Of a DNA stretch of 64,000 bases, positions 24,313-33,404 are shown piece after piece. The position numbers and the translations under genes were made by a program. The first letter of the stretch is position 1, and the number at the start of each line of letters is the position of its first letter. Source of the DNA: Paenibacillus sp. PL91 (GTDB taxonomy: Bacteria; Bacillota; Bacilli; Paenibacillales; Paenibacillaceae). A model generated the notes under the pieces. That model made no database searches, was not told the DNA's origin, and saw only the letters and a program-made list of their open reading frames with translations. The stretch spans positions 186,001-250,000 of the forward strand of contig NZ_JABBYG020000006.1 of the NCBI RefSeq assembly GCF_012935325.2. Reading direction: 5' to 3'.

Positions 24313-25185
24313 ATGCTTTCTATTGACCAAATTCGAATTCGTGATCCGTACATACTCGTAAGTGAACAAGAGCAATGCTATTACCTCTACGGAACAACCG
24401 ACCACAACGTGTGGTCAGGCCCGGGAACCGGCTTCGATACGTACAAAAGCACCGATCTAGAGCAATGGGACGGTCCATATCCGGCTTTCCGTCCTGCGCC
24501 GGGCTTTTGGGCGGATCATCATTTTTGGGCGCCTGAGGTTTATTTTCACAATAACAGCTATTATATGTTCGCTTCCTTTAAGTCGGAGGATAAGCGCCGC
24601 GCAACGCAAATTTTAAAAGCAGACAGCCCGATTGGTCCGTTTGAGCCGATTAGCAGCAAGCCAGTCACGCCGCCCGATTGGGAGTGTCTGGACGGTACGC
24701 TGCACATTGACGAGAATGGCGCGCTTTGGATGGTATTTTGCCAGGAGTGGGTGCAGGTGAAGGATGGGAAAATGTGTGCGATTCCTCTAACAGAGGATCT
24801 GAGCGAAGCAGCAGGAGAGCCGATTACGCTATTCGCAGCCTCGGAAGCGCCTTGGACGGTTGCGGGTGGAGAAGACAAGAACGTATTTGTAACAGACGGC
24901 CCTTTCCTATTCCGAAATAAAGCAGGCGAGCTGTTGATGTTATGGTCAAGCGGCTCGAAGAATGGCTATGCGATCGGCATTGCACGTTCGGAATCAGGCA
25001 GTATTAAGGGACCATGGAAGCAGGATGACGAGACGCTGTTTCCAGAGGACGGCGGACATGGCATGCTGTTCCGCTCACTGGATGGCAAGCTGATGCTGGC
25101 CATGCATACGCCGAATAATCAGCCCGACGAGCGGGCGGTATTTATTGAGGTAGAAGAGAATGGCTGCACGCTGCAGAGAAAATAA
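24313..25185 (+). CDS. Glycoside hydrolase family 43 protein
   Basis: A 290-residue five-bladed propeller glycosidase without a signal peptide, so cytoplasmic. RIRDPYILVSEQEQCYYLYGT holds the catalytic-base Asp (RDPYI). FWAPEVYFHNNSYYMFASF and DWECLDGTLHIDENGALWMVF follow, the latter with the pKa-tuning Asp (LDGT). VTDGPFLFRNKAGELLMLWSS is the position of the general acid. That acid is Asp (TDGP) here instead of the usual Glu (EGP), as seen in some subfamilies. It likely acts on arabinosyl, xylosyl or galactosyl oligosaccharides. The start follows AGGAGG. Confidence 0.85.
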   Translation: MLSIDQIRIRDPYILVSEQEQCYYLYGTTDHNVWSGPGTGFDTYKSTDLEQWDGPYPAFRPAPGFWADHHFWAPEVYFHNNSYYMFASFKSEDKRRATQILKADSPIGPFEPISSKPVTPPDWECLDGTLHIDENGALWMVFCQEWVQVKDGKMCAIPLTEDLSEAAGEPITLFAASEAPWTVAGGEDKNVFVTDGPFLFRNKAGELLMLWSSGSKNGYAIGIARSESGSIKGPWKQDDETLFPEDGGHGMLFRSLDGKLMLAMHTPNNQPDERAVFIEVEENGCTLQRK

Positions 25186-25295
25186 GAAGCGCGGCATTTT
25201 CGGGAAAACGTACGCAGCAGTTATTTCTTAGCTCGAATAATGTTCGAATTCCTGTCAATTGTTTGCGATCTTCCAATCGTTTTGGGCATGATTGC

Positions 25296-25324
25296 TTGAT
25301 TCTCAGCTAGATTAGCGTTATAAC
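25296..25324 (+). promoter_or_regulatory. Promoter of fumC
   Basis: TTGATT, 17 bases, TATAAC: a good sigma-A-type promoter 54 bases before the fumC start. Confidence 0.6.
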
Positions 25325-25377
25325 AGAAACAGGGTCATGAAGTGACAAACCAAATGGTTAAAGGAGTCGTTCAATTA

Positions 25378-26763
25378 ATGGATTACCGGATTGAGAAGGA
25401 CACGATGGGTGAAATTCAGGTTCCTGCGGACAAGCTTTGGGGAGCGCAAACACAACGAAGCCTGCAAAACTTTAAAATTAGCGGAGAGCGCATGCCGATT
25501 GAGGTCGTCTACGCGATGGCTTACATCAAAAAGGCTGCCGCTCAGGCGAATGAGAAGCTCGGTGTGTTGGATGCAGCAAAATCGGCTATTATAGGTGAAG
25601 CGGTAGACGAAATCGTAGCAGGCAAATGGGATGACCATTTCCCGCTCGTTGTATGGCAAACAGGCAGCGGCACGCAAACGAACATGAACGTGAATGAGGT
25701 TATCGCAAACCGTGCGAACGGGCTTTTGGCTGAACGCGGCAGCGATGTGCGCATTCATCCGAATGATGACGTTAATCGCTCGCAAAGCTCGAACGATACA
25801 TTCCCTGCCGCTATGCATATCGCAGGCGTTATCGCGCTGGAGAACCGCTTGCTTCCATCGCTTGATTTGCTTAATGGCACGCTTCGCGCGAAAGCGGAGA
25901 AGTTTAACGATATCGTAAAAATCGGCCGTACGCATCTTCAGGATGCTACGCCAATTACGCTTGGCCAAGAAATCAGCGGCTGGTATTCGATGCTGGACAG
26001 AACGCGCGCTATGCTTGTACAAAGCGTAGATACGATGCGCGATCTAGCGCTTGGCGGCACGGCTGTTGGAACAGGCCTTAACGCGCACCCTGATTTTGCG
26101 GTGGCGGTTGCGGCAGAAGTAACGGCTCTTACAGGCAAAACGTTCGTGACAGCGGAAAACAAATTCCACTCGCTCACAAGCCACGATCAAATCGTATACA
26201 CGCATGGCGCTGTAAAAGCGCTCGCTGCTGATTTGATGAAAATCGCCAATGATGTAAGATGGCTCGCAAGCGGCCCCCGCTGCGGCATCGGCGAAATCTC
26301 GATTCCTGAGAACGAGCCGGGCAGCTCTATCATGCCAGGTAAAGTAAACCCAACACAAAGCGAAGCTTTGACGATGGCCGTATGTCAAGTTATCGGAAAC
26401 GATACAGCTATTTCGATGGCGGCAAGCCAAGGCAACTTCGAGCTGAACGTGTTCAAGCCTGTCATTATTTATAACTTCTTGCAATCGGTAGCTTTGCTGG
26501 CTGATGGCATGGTTTCGTTTAACGACAACTGCGCGATTGGCATTGAGCCGAACGAAGCGGCAATCAAGCGCAATCTTGATCAATCGCTCATGCTCGTTAC
26601 CGCGCTTAACCCGCACATCGGCTACGAGAATGCAGCTGCCATTGCGAAGAACGCACACAAAAAAGGACTTACGCTCAAGGAATCGGCTATCGCAAGCGGC
26701 TTGCTCACTTCCGAGCAGTTCGATGAGTTTGTTCGTCCAGAGAATATGATCGGAAAACGTTAA
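25378..26763 (+). CDS. fumC: Class II fumarate hydratase
   Basis: A 461-residue homotetrameric TCA-cycle enzyme interconverting fumarate and malate. [26 protein letters not shown] opens the protein. [14 protein letters not shown] is the fumarase motif, [13 protein letters not shown] binds substrate, and [16 protein letters not shown] carries the catalytic His. The lyase signature [11 protein letters not shown] is intact. I chose ATG 25378, which has AAAGGAG upstream and matches the normal N-terminus; the longer frame starts at GTG 25342. Confidence 0.96.
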   Translation: MDYRIEKDTMGEIQVPADKLWGAQTQRSLQNFKISGERMPIEVVYAMAYIKKAAAQANEKLGVLDAAKSAIIGEAVDEIVAGKWDDHFPLVVWQTGSGTQTNMNVNEVIANRANGLLAERGSDVRIHPNDDVNRSQSSNDTFPAAMHIAGVIALENRLLPSLDLLNGTLRAKAEKFNDIVKIGRTHLQDATPITLGQEISGWYSMLDRTRAMLVQSVDTMRDLALGGTAVGTGLNAHPDFAVAVAAEVTALTGKTFVTAENKFHSLTSHDQIVYTHGAVKALAADLMKIANDVRWLASGPRCGIGEISIPENEPGSSIMPGKVNPTQSEALTMAVCQVIGNDTAISMAASQGNFELNVFKPVIIYNFLQSVALLADGMVSFNDNCAIGIEPNEAAIKRNLDQSLMLVTALNPHIGYENAAAIAKNAHKKGLTLKESAIASGLLTSEQFDEFVRPENMIGKR

Positions 26764-26769
26764 TACAAG

Positions 26770-26816
26770 CAAAGGGCCGGCGCCCGTCACGTGATGACGA
26801 AGCGCTGGCCCTTTTG
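26770..26816. terminator. Bidirectional terminator between fumC and the guanylate-kinase-like gene
   Basis: AAAGGGCC(G)GCG... pairs with ...GCGC(T)GGCCCTTTT; A and T runs flank both sides of the stem between the convergent genes. Confidence 0.8.
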
Positions 26817-26830
26817 CTATGTGGCGAGGT

Positions 26831-27385
26831 TTATTTCAAATAGCTGTCTATGATTGCTTTAATTTGCTGGACTGTCCGCTCAAGCGATAGGTTCTCTATC
26901 ACATGCTCACAAGATTTGCGATAGGTGACCTCTTCCGTGTAATGGCGCAGGTAGCTGTCGATCACCTCGTATGGCGTGCCTTTGCTCTCGAGCCGCTCGG
27001 ATACTGTGTTCTTATCGACGTAGAGGAAGATGCGAATGGCGCGGTCACCATACTGCTTGCGAATCGTATCCGAGCCATCGCGATTTAAAATGAGATAGAC
27101 GCTATTGCCGGCTTGGTGAGCCATATCCAGATAGCGCTTGCCGATTCCGTAGCGGTATTGGTCGATTTTGACCGATTCGGTGAATAGGCCTTCCGCTTGC
27201 ATCTGATCGAATTGCTCTTTGCTTACGTAGCGATAGTCCATATCGGGACGCTCTTTGTCACGCGGCGGCCGATCTGTGCAGGAGGGGATATGCGCGATGC
27301 CGGTTCCTTGCAGGGCTTTGTGCGCCGCGGTCTTGCGGCCGGAACCACTGGTGCCGGTAAATATAAATAAATAAGGTTTACCCAT
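26831..27385 (-). CDS. Guanylate kinase-like P-loop kinase
   Basis: A 184-residue protein of the guanylate kinase fold. P-loop GTSGSGRKT is at about residues 11-19. CTDRPPRDKERPDMDYRYVSKEQFDQM matches the GMP-binding block (TxRxPRxxExxGxDYxFV). GLFTESVKIDQYRYGIG and RIFLYVDKNTVSERLESKG (lid) follow. The Arg in the P-loop (GSGRKT) matches normal Gmk (GxGKxT/GaGKST) only loosely, and the lid region is short. It is probably a paralogue rather than the essential Gmk. The start follows GGAAGGAG. Confidence 0.82.
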   Translation of the reverse strand: MGKPYLFIFTGTSGSGRKTAAHKALQGTGIAHIPSCTDRPPRDKERPDMDYRYVSKEQFDQMQAEGLFTESVKIDQYRYGIGKRYLDMAHQAGNSVYLILNRDGSDTIRKQYGDRAIRIFLYVDKNTVSERLESKGTPYEVIDSYLRHYTEEVTYRKSCEHVIENLSLERTVQQIKAIIDSYLK

Positions 27386-27567
27386 GCGGAATCACTCCTT
27401 CCTCGTACTCGTTATATCGGCCTATGGGAGCATCTTTATGATTGCTAATTCATGCAGGCGATAAAGGGTCTTCCCAGGCCGCCTCCAAGTGAAGATAGAG
27501 CCTTTTTGTGGTATGATACGAGAGGCTGCAATTGCAGCTATACTATTCGAAAAAGTAGGTTTGCCTT

Positions 27568-29508
27568 ATGCATTTATTGTCTGTTGAACATATAACGAAG
27601 AGCTATGGCGAGAAGCTGTTGTTCGAAAATGTCACGTTTGGCGTAGAGGATGGCGATAAAGTCGGCATCATCGGCGTGAACGGTACTGGGAAATCAACCT
27701 TTCTCAAAGTAATCGCGGGCCTTGATACAGCGGATTCGGGCACCGTGTCAATTGGCAACCGGGTTACGGTAAGAATGCTGGCGCAGGACCCTGTGTTCGC
27801 TCCTAATGAAACGACGCTGGAGCACGTGCTTGGCGGAGATTCGCCGCAGCTAAGAGCCGTTCAGGCGTATGCGGCTGCGATGGAAGCGATCGAGCTGAAG
27901 CCGAGTGATGAAGCGCTGCAGGAGAAGCTGATCAAGGCGAATCAGCTTATGGATGAGCTGGATGCCTGGCAGCTGGAGAGCGACGCGAAGATGGCGCTGT
28001 CCAAGCTTGGCATCTATGATTTTGAAGCGAAGGTGGAGACGCTCTCGGGCGGTCAGCGCAAGCGTGTCGCCATGGCGGCTGCGCTATTGCTTCCGTCGGA
28101 TGTGCTCATTCTGGACGAGCCTACGAACCATATCGATAACGATTCGGTGGCGTGGCTGGAAGGCATGCTGCAAAAGCGCAGAGGCGCGCTTCTCATGATT
28201 ACGCATGATCGCTATTTCCTCGATCGTGTCAGCAACCGGGTCATTGAACTGGATAAAGGACAGGCCCACTTTTACCAAGCGAACTACAGCCGCTTTCTAG
28301 AGCTGAAGCTTGACCGTGAGGAACGCGAAGCGGCAACGGAGTCGAAGCGGCAAAACCTGCTGCGCAATGAGCTGGCTTGGATTAGACGAGGCGCTAAGGC
28401 GAGAACGACCAAGCAGAAGGCGCGTATCGATCGGTTCGAGGCTCTCAAAGCGGATGCGCCTAAGCAAGCGGGCGGCAAGATGGACGTATCCGTTGCTTCA
28501 ACAAGGCTGGGACGGAAAATCGTTGAAATCGAAGACGTTACGAAACGCTTCGGCGACCGTACGCTCATTCGTGACTTTAGCTATATTGCCGTTCCTGAGG
28601 ATCGTGTCGGAATCGTTGGGCGCAACGGAAGCGGGAAGTCTACGTTGATGAAGCTCATTACCGGCCAGTTAACGCCGGATGAAGGGACGGTCGAGCTTGG
28701 CGCAACCGTTAAGCTGGGCTGGTTCTCGCAGGAGCATGAGGAAATGGATCAATCGCTGCGCGTGATTGAATATATTCGCGAGGGCGCAGAGCAGGTAAAA
28801 ACAGGGGACGGCACAACGATATCGGCTGCTCAAATGCTGGAGCGTTTCTTGTTCTCGCCAACGATGCAGTGGACACCGATCTCCAAGCTGTCCGGCGGCG
28901 AGAAGCGCCGCTTGCAGCTGCTGCGCGTATTAATGAATGCGCCGAATGTGCTGCTGCTGGATGAGCCGACGAATGATTTGGATATTTCGACCTTGACCGT
29001 GCTGGAGGATTATTTGGATGATTTCCCGGGAGTCGTGTTTGTCGTCTCCCATGATCGTTACTTCCTAGACCGTACGGTGGACAAGATTATTGCATTCGAA
29101 GGCGATGGCGTTATTGCTCACCACACTGGCAATTACTCGGATTATCAGGCGTTTGTCGAGAAGCATGGCCATGTTGCGCCAGCGACTGCCGCTTCTCCAA
29201 AACAGGCAGCAGCTGTTGATTCCAGCAGTAAGGCAGCGCCTGCGGCGAAGTCGACAGGCGGCAAAGAGCGTGCGCTCAAAATGTCCTACAAGGAGCAAAG
29301 GGACTTTGAGCAAATTGACGGCTGGATTGAGGAAGCGGAAACGTCACTGGCTGATGTTGCTGTCCGTATGGAAGAAGCAAGCAGCGATTCCGGGCGATTG
29401 CAGGAGCTAATGGCGGAGCAGCAGCAGCTGGAAGAAAAGCTGGAGCAGTTGATGGACCGCTGGGCAGAGCTTAACGAATTGGCTGAGCAGATTGCTTCTC
29501 AGAAGTAA
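27568..29508 (+). CDS. ABC-F family ATPase (Uup/YfmR-like)
   Basis: A 646-residue soluble protein with two ABC domains and no membrane domain. Domain 1 has Walker A GVNGTGKST, signature LSGGQRKR and Walker B VLILDEPTNHID. Domain 2 has GRNGSGKST, LSGGEKRR and VLLLDEPTNDLD. A charged interdomain linker (about residues 235-300) and a C-terminal coiled coil (from about residue 570) place it with Uup/YfmR rather than resistance ABC-Fs. Such proteins act on ribosomes, relieving stalls. The Shine-Dalgarno sequence (GTAGGT) is weak. Confidence 0.93.
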   Translation: MHLLSVEHITKSYGEKLLFENVTFGVEDGDKVGIIGVNGTGKSTFLKVIAGLDTADSGTVSIGNRVTVRMLAQDPVFAPNETTLEHVLGGDSPQLRAVQAYAAAMEAIELKPSDEALQEKLIKANQLMDELDAWQLESDAKMALSKLGIYDFEAKVETLSGGQRKRVAMAAALLLPSDVLILDEPTNHIDNDSVAWLEGMLQKRRGALLMITHDRYFLDRVSNRVIELDKGQAHFYQANYSRFLELKLDREEREAATESKRQNLLRNELAWIRRGAKARTTKQKARIDRFEALKADAPKQAGGKMDVSVASTRLGRKIVEIEDVTKRFGDRTLIRDFSYIAVPEDRVGIVGRNGSGKSTLMKLITGQLTPDEGTVELGATVKLGWFSQEHEEMDQSLRVIEYIREGAEQVKTGDGTTISAAQMLERFLFSPTMQWTPISKLSGGEKRRLQLLRVLMNAPNVLLLDEPTNDLDISTLTVLEDYLDDFPGVVFVVSHDRYFLDRTVDKIIAFEGDGVIAHHTGNYSDYQAFVEKHGHVAPATAASPKQAAAVDSSSKAAPAAKSTGGKERALKMSYKEQRDFEQIDGWIEEAETSLADVAVRMEEASSDSGRLQELMAEQQQLEEKLEQLMDRWAELNELAEQIASQK

Positions 29509-29601
29509 AATTACAGGCTGGAGTAAAGAAAAAGTATGCTGCAGCATATGCGCTTGAAATTATATTAACAGCATTAATATTGGAGAGAGGCGGTATGATT
29601 C

Positions 29602-30234
29602 ATGAGCAAAAGCGATATTCGCAACATTTATTGCATTGGTCGTAATTATAGACTTCACGCATTGGAGCTGGGCAATGAGGTGCCTGAGGAGCCGCTCGTA
29701 TTCACGAAGCCGTCTCATGCCGTCGTTCCGATGGCGGGTAACGTTGTCGAGCTGCCTGGAAATGTGGGCGAGGTGCATTTTGAGCTGGAAATCGTGCTAA
29801 GAATCGGCCGAGCTTACGAGCCGGGCATCGATACCGAGCTTTGTATTGATGGTATGGCGCTTGGGCTCGATCTAACGCTGCGCGACGTACAATCCAAGCT
29901 GAAAGCGAAGGGACAGCCGTGGCTTGCTGCCAAAGGCTTCAAAGGCTCGGCTCCGCTTGGCGAATGGCTGGCGTATCCGGGTGCAGCAGCACTTGCTGAG
30001 AACGAATTTGTTCTGCTTCGCAACGGGGAAGAAGCGCAGCGCGGAAAAGCAAGCGATATGCTGTTTAGCGTCTCCGAGCTGATCAAGTACGTAGGCGAGA
30101 ACTACGGGCTTGGCGCCGGCGACATCCTGTACACGGGAACGCCAGCGGGCGTAGCTGCTTTGCATGAGGGCGACCAGTTGCAAGCATTATGGGCGGGTAC
30201 GTCTGTAGGCAGCTGTAGTGTGACGCTTGTTTAA
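29602..30234 (+). CDS. Fumarylacetoacetate hydrolase family protein
   Basis: A 210-residue FAH-fold enzyme. NIYCIGRNYRLHALELG opens the fold. VHFELEIVLRIGR supplies the metal-binding E-x-E, LGLDLTLRDVQSKLKAKG the third acidic ligand, and ILYTGTPAGVAALHEGDQL the conserved closing motif. Short FAH proteins act as acylpyruvases or oxaloacetate decarboxylases; the actual substrate is unknown. The start follows GAGAGGCGG. It is monocistronic with a clean terminator. Confidence 0.9.
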   Translation: MSKSDIRNIYCIGRNYRLHALELGNEVPEEPLVFTKPSHAVVPMAGNVVELPGNVGEVHFELEIVLRIGRAYEPGIDTELCIDGMALGLDLTLRDVQSKLKAKGQPWLAAKGFKGSAPLGEWLAYPGAAALAENEFVLLRNGEEAQRGKASDMLFSVSELIKYVGENYGLGAGDILYTGTPAGVAALHEGDQLQALWAGTSVGSCSVTLV

Positions 30235-30280
30235 AATTCAGGCTGTTAATGAGTTAGATGATTAAGTTAAATATCGAACG

Positions 30281-30314
30281 GACAGTTCTTCCTGCTAGGA
30301 AGAACTGTTTTTGT
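30281..30314 (+). terminator. Terminator of the FAH gene
   Basis: GACAGTTCTTCCT-gct-AGGAAGAACTGT followed by TTTTTG: a 12-bp perfect stem. Confidence 0.9.
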
Positions 30315-30347
30315 TATGCAGCATTTTGGAGACTATAGGAAAGCAAA

Positions 30348-30390
30348 CGAGGATGCCCCAGGAGCGATTTTGCTCCTGAGACACCCTCGT
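30348..30390 (-). terminator. Terminator of dps
   Basis: On the minus strand ACGAGGGTGTCTCAGGAGC pairs with GCTCCTGGGGCATCCTCGT, 17 bases after the dps stop, followed by TTTGCTTT. Confidence 0.75.
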
Positions 30391-30406
30391 CTTATGCTGT
30401 AGCCGC

Positions 30407-30865
30407 TTATTTACCGTTAAATGCGCTCAGCATCCACACATGCTTCTCAAGCGTTGTATGAATGGCTAGAAGCATATCGGCCGTCGTTTCGTCATCAGCC
30501 TTTTGAGCAGCTTCCATGCCTTCCTTCAGCTCGCCGATAATCGTCGTGAAATCCTTAATTAATTGATCGACCATTTGCGTAGCATCCTCTTTATTGGAAG
30601 CTTCTTCAATGCTTGAGGTTTTCAAATAATCCTTCATGGTTGCGATTGGCGTGCCTTTCACCGCTAGCAGACGCTCCGCAATCTCATCTACGTGAAGTGC
30701 GGCCTCTTCATAAAGCTCTTGGAACTTCGCATGCAACGTAAAAAACTGGGAGCCCTTCACATACCAGTGGTAATTATGAAGCTTGATGTAAAGCACGCTC
30801 CAGTTGGCGATTTGGCGGTTCAAATGTTGTTGTACGGTTGTGTTTGTTTTAGTTGTTGTTGTCAT
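30407..30865 (-). CDS. dps: Dps/MrgA ferritin-like DNA-protection protein
   Basis: A 152-residue dodecamer-forming mini-ferritin that oxidises and stores iron using peroxide and coats DNA in stress. The intersubunit ferroxidase ligands are visible as the H in [11 protein letters not shown] and the D and E in [15 protein letters not shown]. The rest follows the four-helix Dps pattern. I chose ATG 30865, with AAGGAT eight bases upstream; ATG 30874 overlaps that site. A PerR box covers its promoter, as for mrgA of Bacillus, so induction by peroxide is expected. Confidence 0.94.
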   Translation of the reverse strand: MTTTTKTNTTVQQHLNRQIANWSVLYIKLHNYHWYVKGSQFFTLHAKFQELYEEAALHVDEIAERLLAVKGTPIATMKDYLKTSSIEEASNKEDATQMVDQLIKDFTTIIGELKEGMEAAQKADDETTADMLLAIHTTLEKHVWMLSAFNGK

Positions 30866-30970
30866 GATAATCATCCTTTCTGATGGTAGTCTGCGCTATT
30901 TGCAGTCTGCGAATACGAAAATGGTAATGTTGATTGTAGGTGGTGTTAGTGATTTAGACTAACTCCTTGT

Positions 30971-31004
30971 TTATAATTATTACAAACTAGAAGAGGTTTG
31001 TCAA
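30971..31004 (-). promoter_or_regulatory. dps promoter with PerR box
   Basis: TTATAATTATTACAA (30971-30985) differs by one base from the PerR consensus TTATAATNATTATAA. It overlaps the -10 of a minus-strand promoter whose -35 is TTGACA (31004-30999). Confidence 0.8.
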
Positions 31005-31009
31005 TATTA

Positions 31010-31389
31010 ATACACCGATTTCTTAGAAATGAAACAGGATGATGATTATTTCTTAAATGATGGAGGCTATATGCTGAAACAATTCGGATGTACTCGTATA
31101 GATTCGTACGGCCTTAGCTTAAATGGGGGAGGAGTTAGCTAATACAGGAATGGCCAAGGTGACATCAATTCTAATGCATCTCCTTGCTGCCGTTCCTTAT
31201 TGCAGCTGCTAATGCAGGAGTCTCTCACCAATCAGCATGCCCAAACTAACAGAAACCTCTCATCCCGCCGGACTTTTCAATTTTAAGCTAATTCTGCTGC
31301 ATTTCTGCGGTGCGGCTCCTCATTTAGGTAGTCATGTTAGGTTTCTGTAGTAGTTTCTGCAATGGAACGATGTAATGCCGTGACTTAAC
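31010..31389. other. Non-coding stretch upstream of dps, no gene seen
   Basis: About 380 bases without a credible frame on either strand. It contains an imperfect inverted repeat (CTAACAGAAACCT near 31246 with AGGTTTCTGTAG near 31340) bounding a GC-rich segment. That could be a small intergenic repeat element, but no function is evident. Confidence 0.35.
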
Positions 31390-31390
31390 A

Positions 31391-31430
31391 AAAGAAAGCC
31401 GACGGTCAAAATCTACCGTCGGCTTTCTTT
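31391..31430. terminator. Terminator of the glucoamylase operon
   Basis: A 16-bp perfect stem, AAAGAAAGCCGACGGT with ACCGTCGGCTTTCTTT, five bases after the glucoamylase stop; symmetrical A/T flanks make it bidirectional. Confidence 0.9.
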
Positions 31431-31435
31431 TGTTA

Positions 31436-33400
31436 TTATACTCGCGCAGCCTCTGCTGCCTTAATCTCCGCTTCCGCAAGCATGAAGATCGTTAAGATAA
31501 ACATTGCATGCGACCAGGTAAGAGGGACTACCCATGCCGTTTCACCGGTGTTTTTGTCCACCTGCTCGGGGAGCAAGCCTGTTTCTGTGCGGTGATCGAT
31601 CGCCCACTTCAGCAATTGCTTCGCTTCGTCGATGCTTCCGGTTTCAATGCGATAGTGAGCAAGCCATAAAGTAGTGAGAATCCATGGATTGCCTCCGATA
31701 TAGATGTCATCCTCATAGCGCTTGATCCCGCCTACGCCAGGCACGGTCAATGCGGCTTCTACTGCATCAGCGGTACGACGCATACGGTCATGGTCTGCTG
31801 GAACGGCGCCGAAAGGAACCGCAATGCCGAGCAAGCTGACATCAATGACTGGATCGTGGTTTAGGGTATGCTTTTGGTAGCCTTTGATGCTATCCGATAC
31901 AAAACCCGTAGCACCCGAAGCAATCGCTTGCTCATATTTGCCAGCTTGAACGGTAAGATTTACGCCGCGGTAAAACCGTCCGCCTTCTTCATTCCAGCAC
32001 AGCTCATTAATCGATGCCGAAATCCGCTCTGCCGCGGCCTTCCACTCGGCTGCAAGCTTAAGGCTGCCTGCTAGCTCCGCAAAGCTGGCAGCTGCCGTCA
32101 AACCGCCATATACAGCGGCAGAGGAGTACGTATGAGATGCTTCACGTTCTTCCCACAGGTCGATGCTCGGTTTAGGCAATCCGCTCTCCGCGTCTAGGAA
32201 GCCCATCAGGAAGGAAGCGCCTTTCTCCACGGCAGGCCATACCTGCTTGGCAAAAGAATGATCCTTCTGCTCCAAATGATGCTGCCACATTCCCCAGATG
32301 ATCGACGAGCCTTCATCAATTTGAAGTCCCCAGGATGGAGCGAGGCTGCCATCATGATAATGTCGCTGCTGCCATGAGCCGTCAGGCGATTGCGCAGTAA
32401 GCGTCCAAGCATAGAAGCTGTCGGATAGCGCGCCAAGACCTGCTTTATCAAGCGCGGTCGTAATGAATGCGGCATCTCGGCCCCAACAATACGAATAGCC
32501 CCCGCAGCGCACAAAATTTTCATCGAATTCCGGAGCTGCAATGATGCTGCCGGTTTCCTCATCGGACATGAGCTTAAACATAAGCAAGGAACGGTCATAT
32601 AAATCAGAAATTTCGGCGTCAGGAATAGGACAAGGTGCAGCCTCAGCCAAAAATTCATTCCAGTAAGCCGACGTTTCGGCGATCCATTCCGAGCTTGGCT
32701 TGCTTTTTGCAGTCCGCATTTGTTGCAGCACGCTTTCTTCGTCATGACCAGCTGTTATATAGACGGGAATGGAAACAGATGCACCAGCCGCTAACTCATC
32801 GATGCGCCATTTTAAAGCGCCGTCTGGCCTCATATCAATGTTTTTGCCATTTAACTCGCCTTGCCCAGCTAACTCCCAAGCAAGTCCAGATTGGTATCCT
32901 GTGCACACGTTTGCACTTGAAAGCGCAAAATAGTACTTATGGCGAAAGTGAACCAACGAGTCGTTAGCGGCATTAAACATCGTCGTATTGTATAGCTGAT
33001 TCTCGCTGACTAGGAAGGAAGAATGAACGATAAATGAGAAGGAAGCAGGCTGATCGCTGCTGTTCGTGAATGTATATTCACGAACGATAATATCTTGGCC
33101 AGGAACAGCAAAATGGACGCTTCCTACTTGAATGGGCTGCTGCTCGGAACGAGCGCTAACGTCAAAAATGTTGGTTTTGTCCACATATTTAGCCTCATGC
33201 TTCCAGCCATCCGACTCTTCATCAAACCAAGATACGGGGGATTGATCCCGCTGAATGCCGGTGCGAATAGCATCCACATGCTGCGGCAAATCAATGTTTG
33301 GCCACCACAGGCGGTACATTTTGCCTGTGCGGCCAAGCGATGCGAGAAACTTGGAATTGCCGATAATGGCATCCACTAAAAACGGTTTTTTATTTGACAT
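31436..33400 (-). CDS. Glycoside hydrolase family 15 glucoamylase-type enzyme
   Basis: A 654-residue cytoplasmic protein (no signal peptide) that should release glucose from maltodextrin ends. An N-terminal beta-sandwich (about residues 1-265) precedes an (alpha/alpha)6 barrel. GYSYCWGRDAAFITTAL is the substrate-binding signature. LWEEREASHTYSSAAVYGG holds the general-acid Glu, and GLLPEQVDKNTGETAW then PLTWSHAMF the catalytic base Glu. It lies four bases after the LacI-type gene with AAAGGAG inside that gene, so the pair form one operon. The divergent malEFG genes supply the substrate. Confidence 0.92.
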   Translation of the reverse strand: MSNKKPFLVDAIIGNSKFLASLGRTGKMYRLWWPNIDLPQHVDAIRTGIQRDQSPVSWFDEESDGWKHEAKYVDKTNIFDVSARSEQQPIQVGSVHFAVPGQDIIVREYTFTNSSDQPASFSFIVHSSFLVSENQLYNTTMFNAANDSLVHFRHKYYFALSSANVCTGYQSGLAWELAGQGELNGKNIDMRPDGALKWRIDELAAGASVSIPVYITAGHDEESVLQQMRTAKSKPSSEWIAETSAYWNEFLAEAAPCPIPDAEISDLYDRSLLMFKLMSDEETGSIIAAPEFDENFVRCGGYSYCWGRDAAFITTALDKAGLGALSDSFYAWTLTAQSPDGSWQQRHYHDGSLAPSWGLQIDEGSSIIWGMWQHHLEQKDHSFAKQVWPAVEKGASFLMGFLDAESGLPKPSIDLWEEREASHTYSSAAVYGGLTAAASFAELAGSLKLAAEWKAAAERISASINELCWNEEGGRFYRGVNLTVQAGKYEQAIASGATGFVSDSIKGYQKHTLNHDPVIDVSLLGIAVPFGAVPADHDRMRRTADAVEAALTVPGVGGIKRYEDDIYIGGNPWILTTLWLAHYRIETGSIDEAKQLLKWAIDHRTETGLLPEQVDKNTGETAWVVPLTWSHAMFILTIFMLAEAEIKAAEAARV

Positions 33401-33404
33401 GCTG

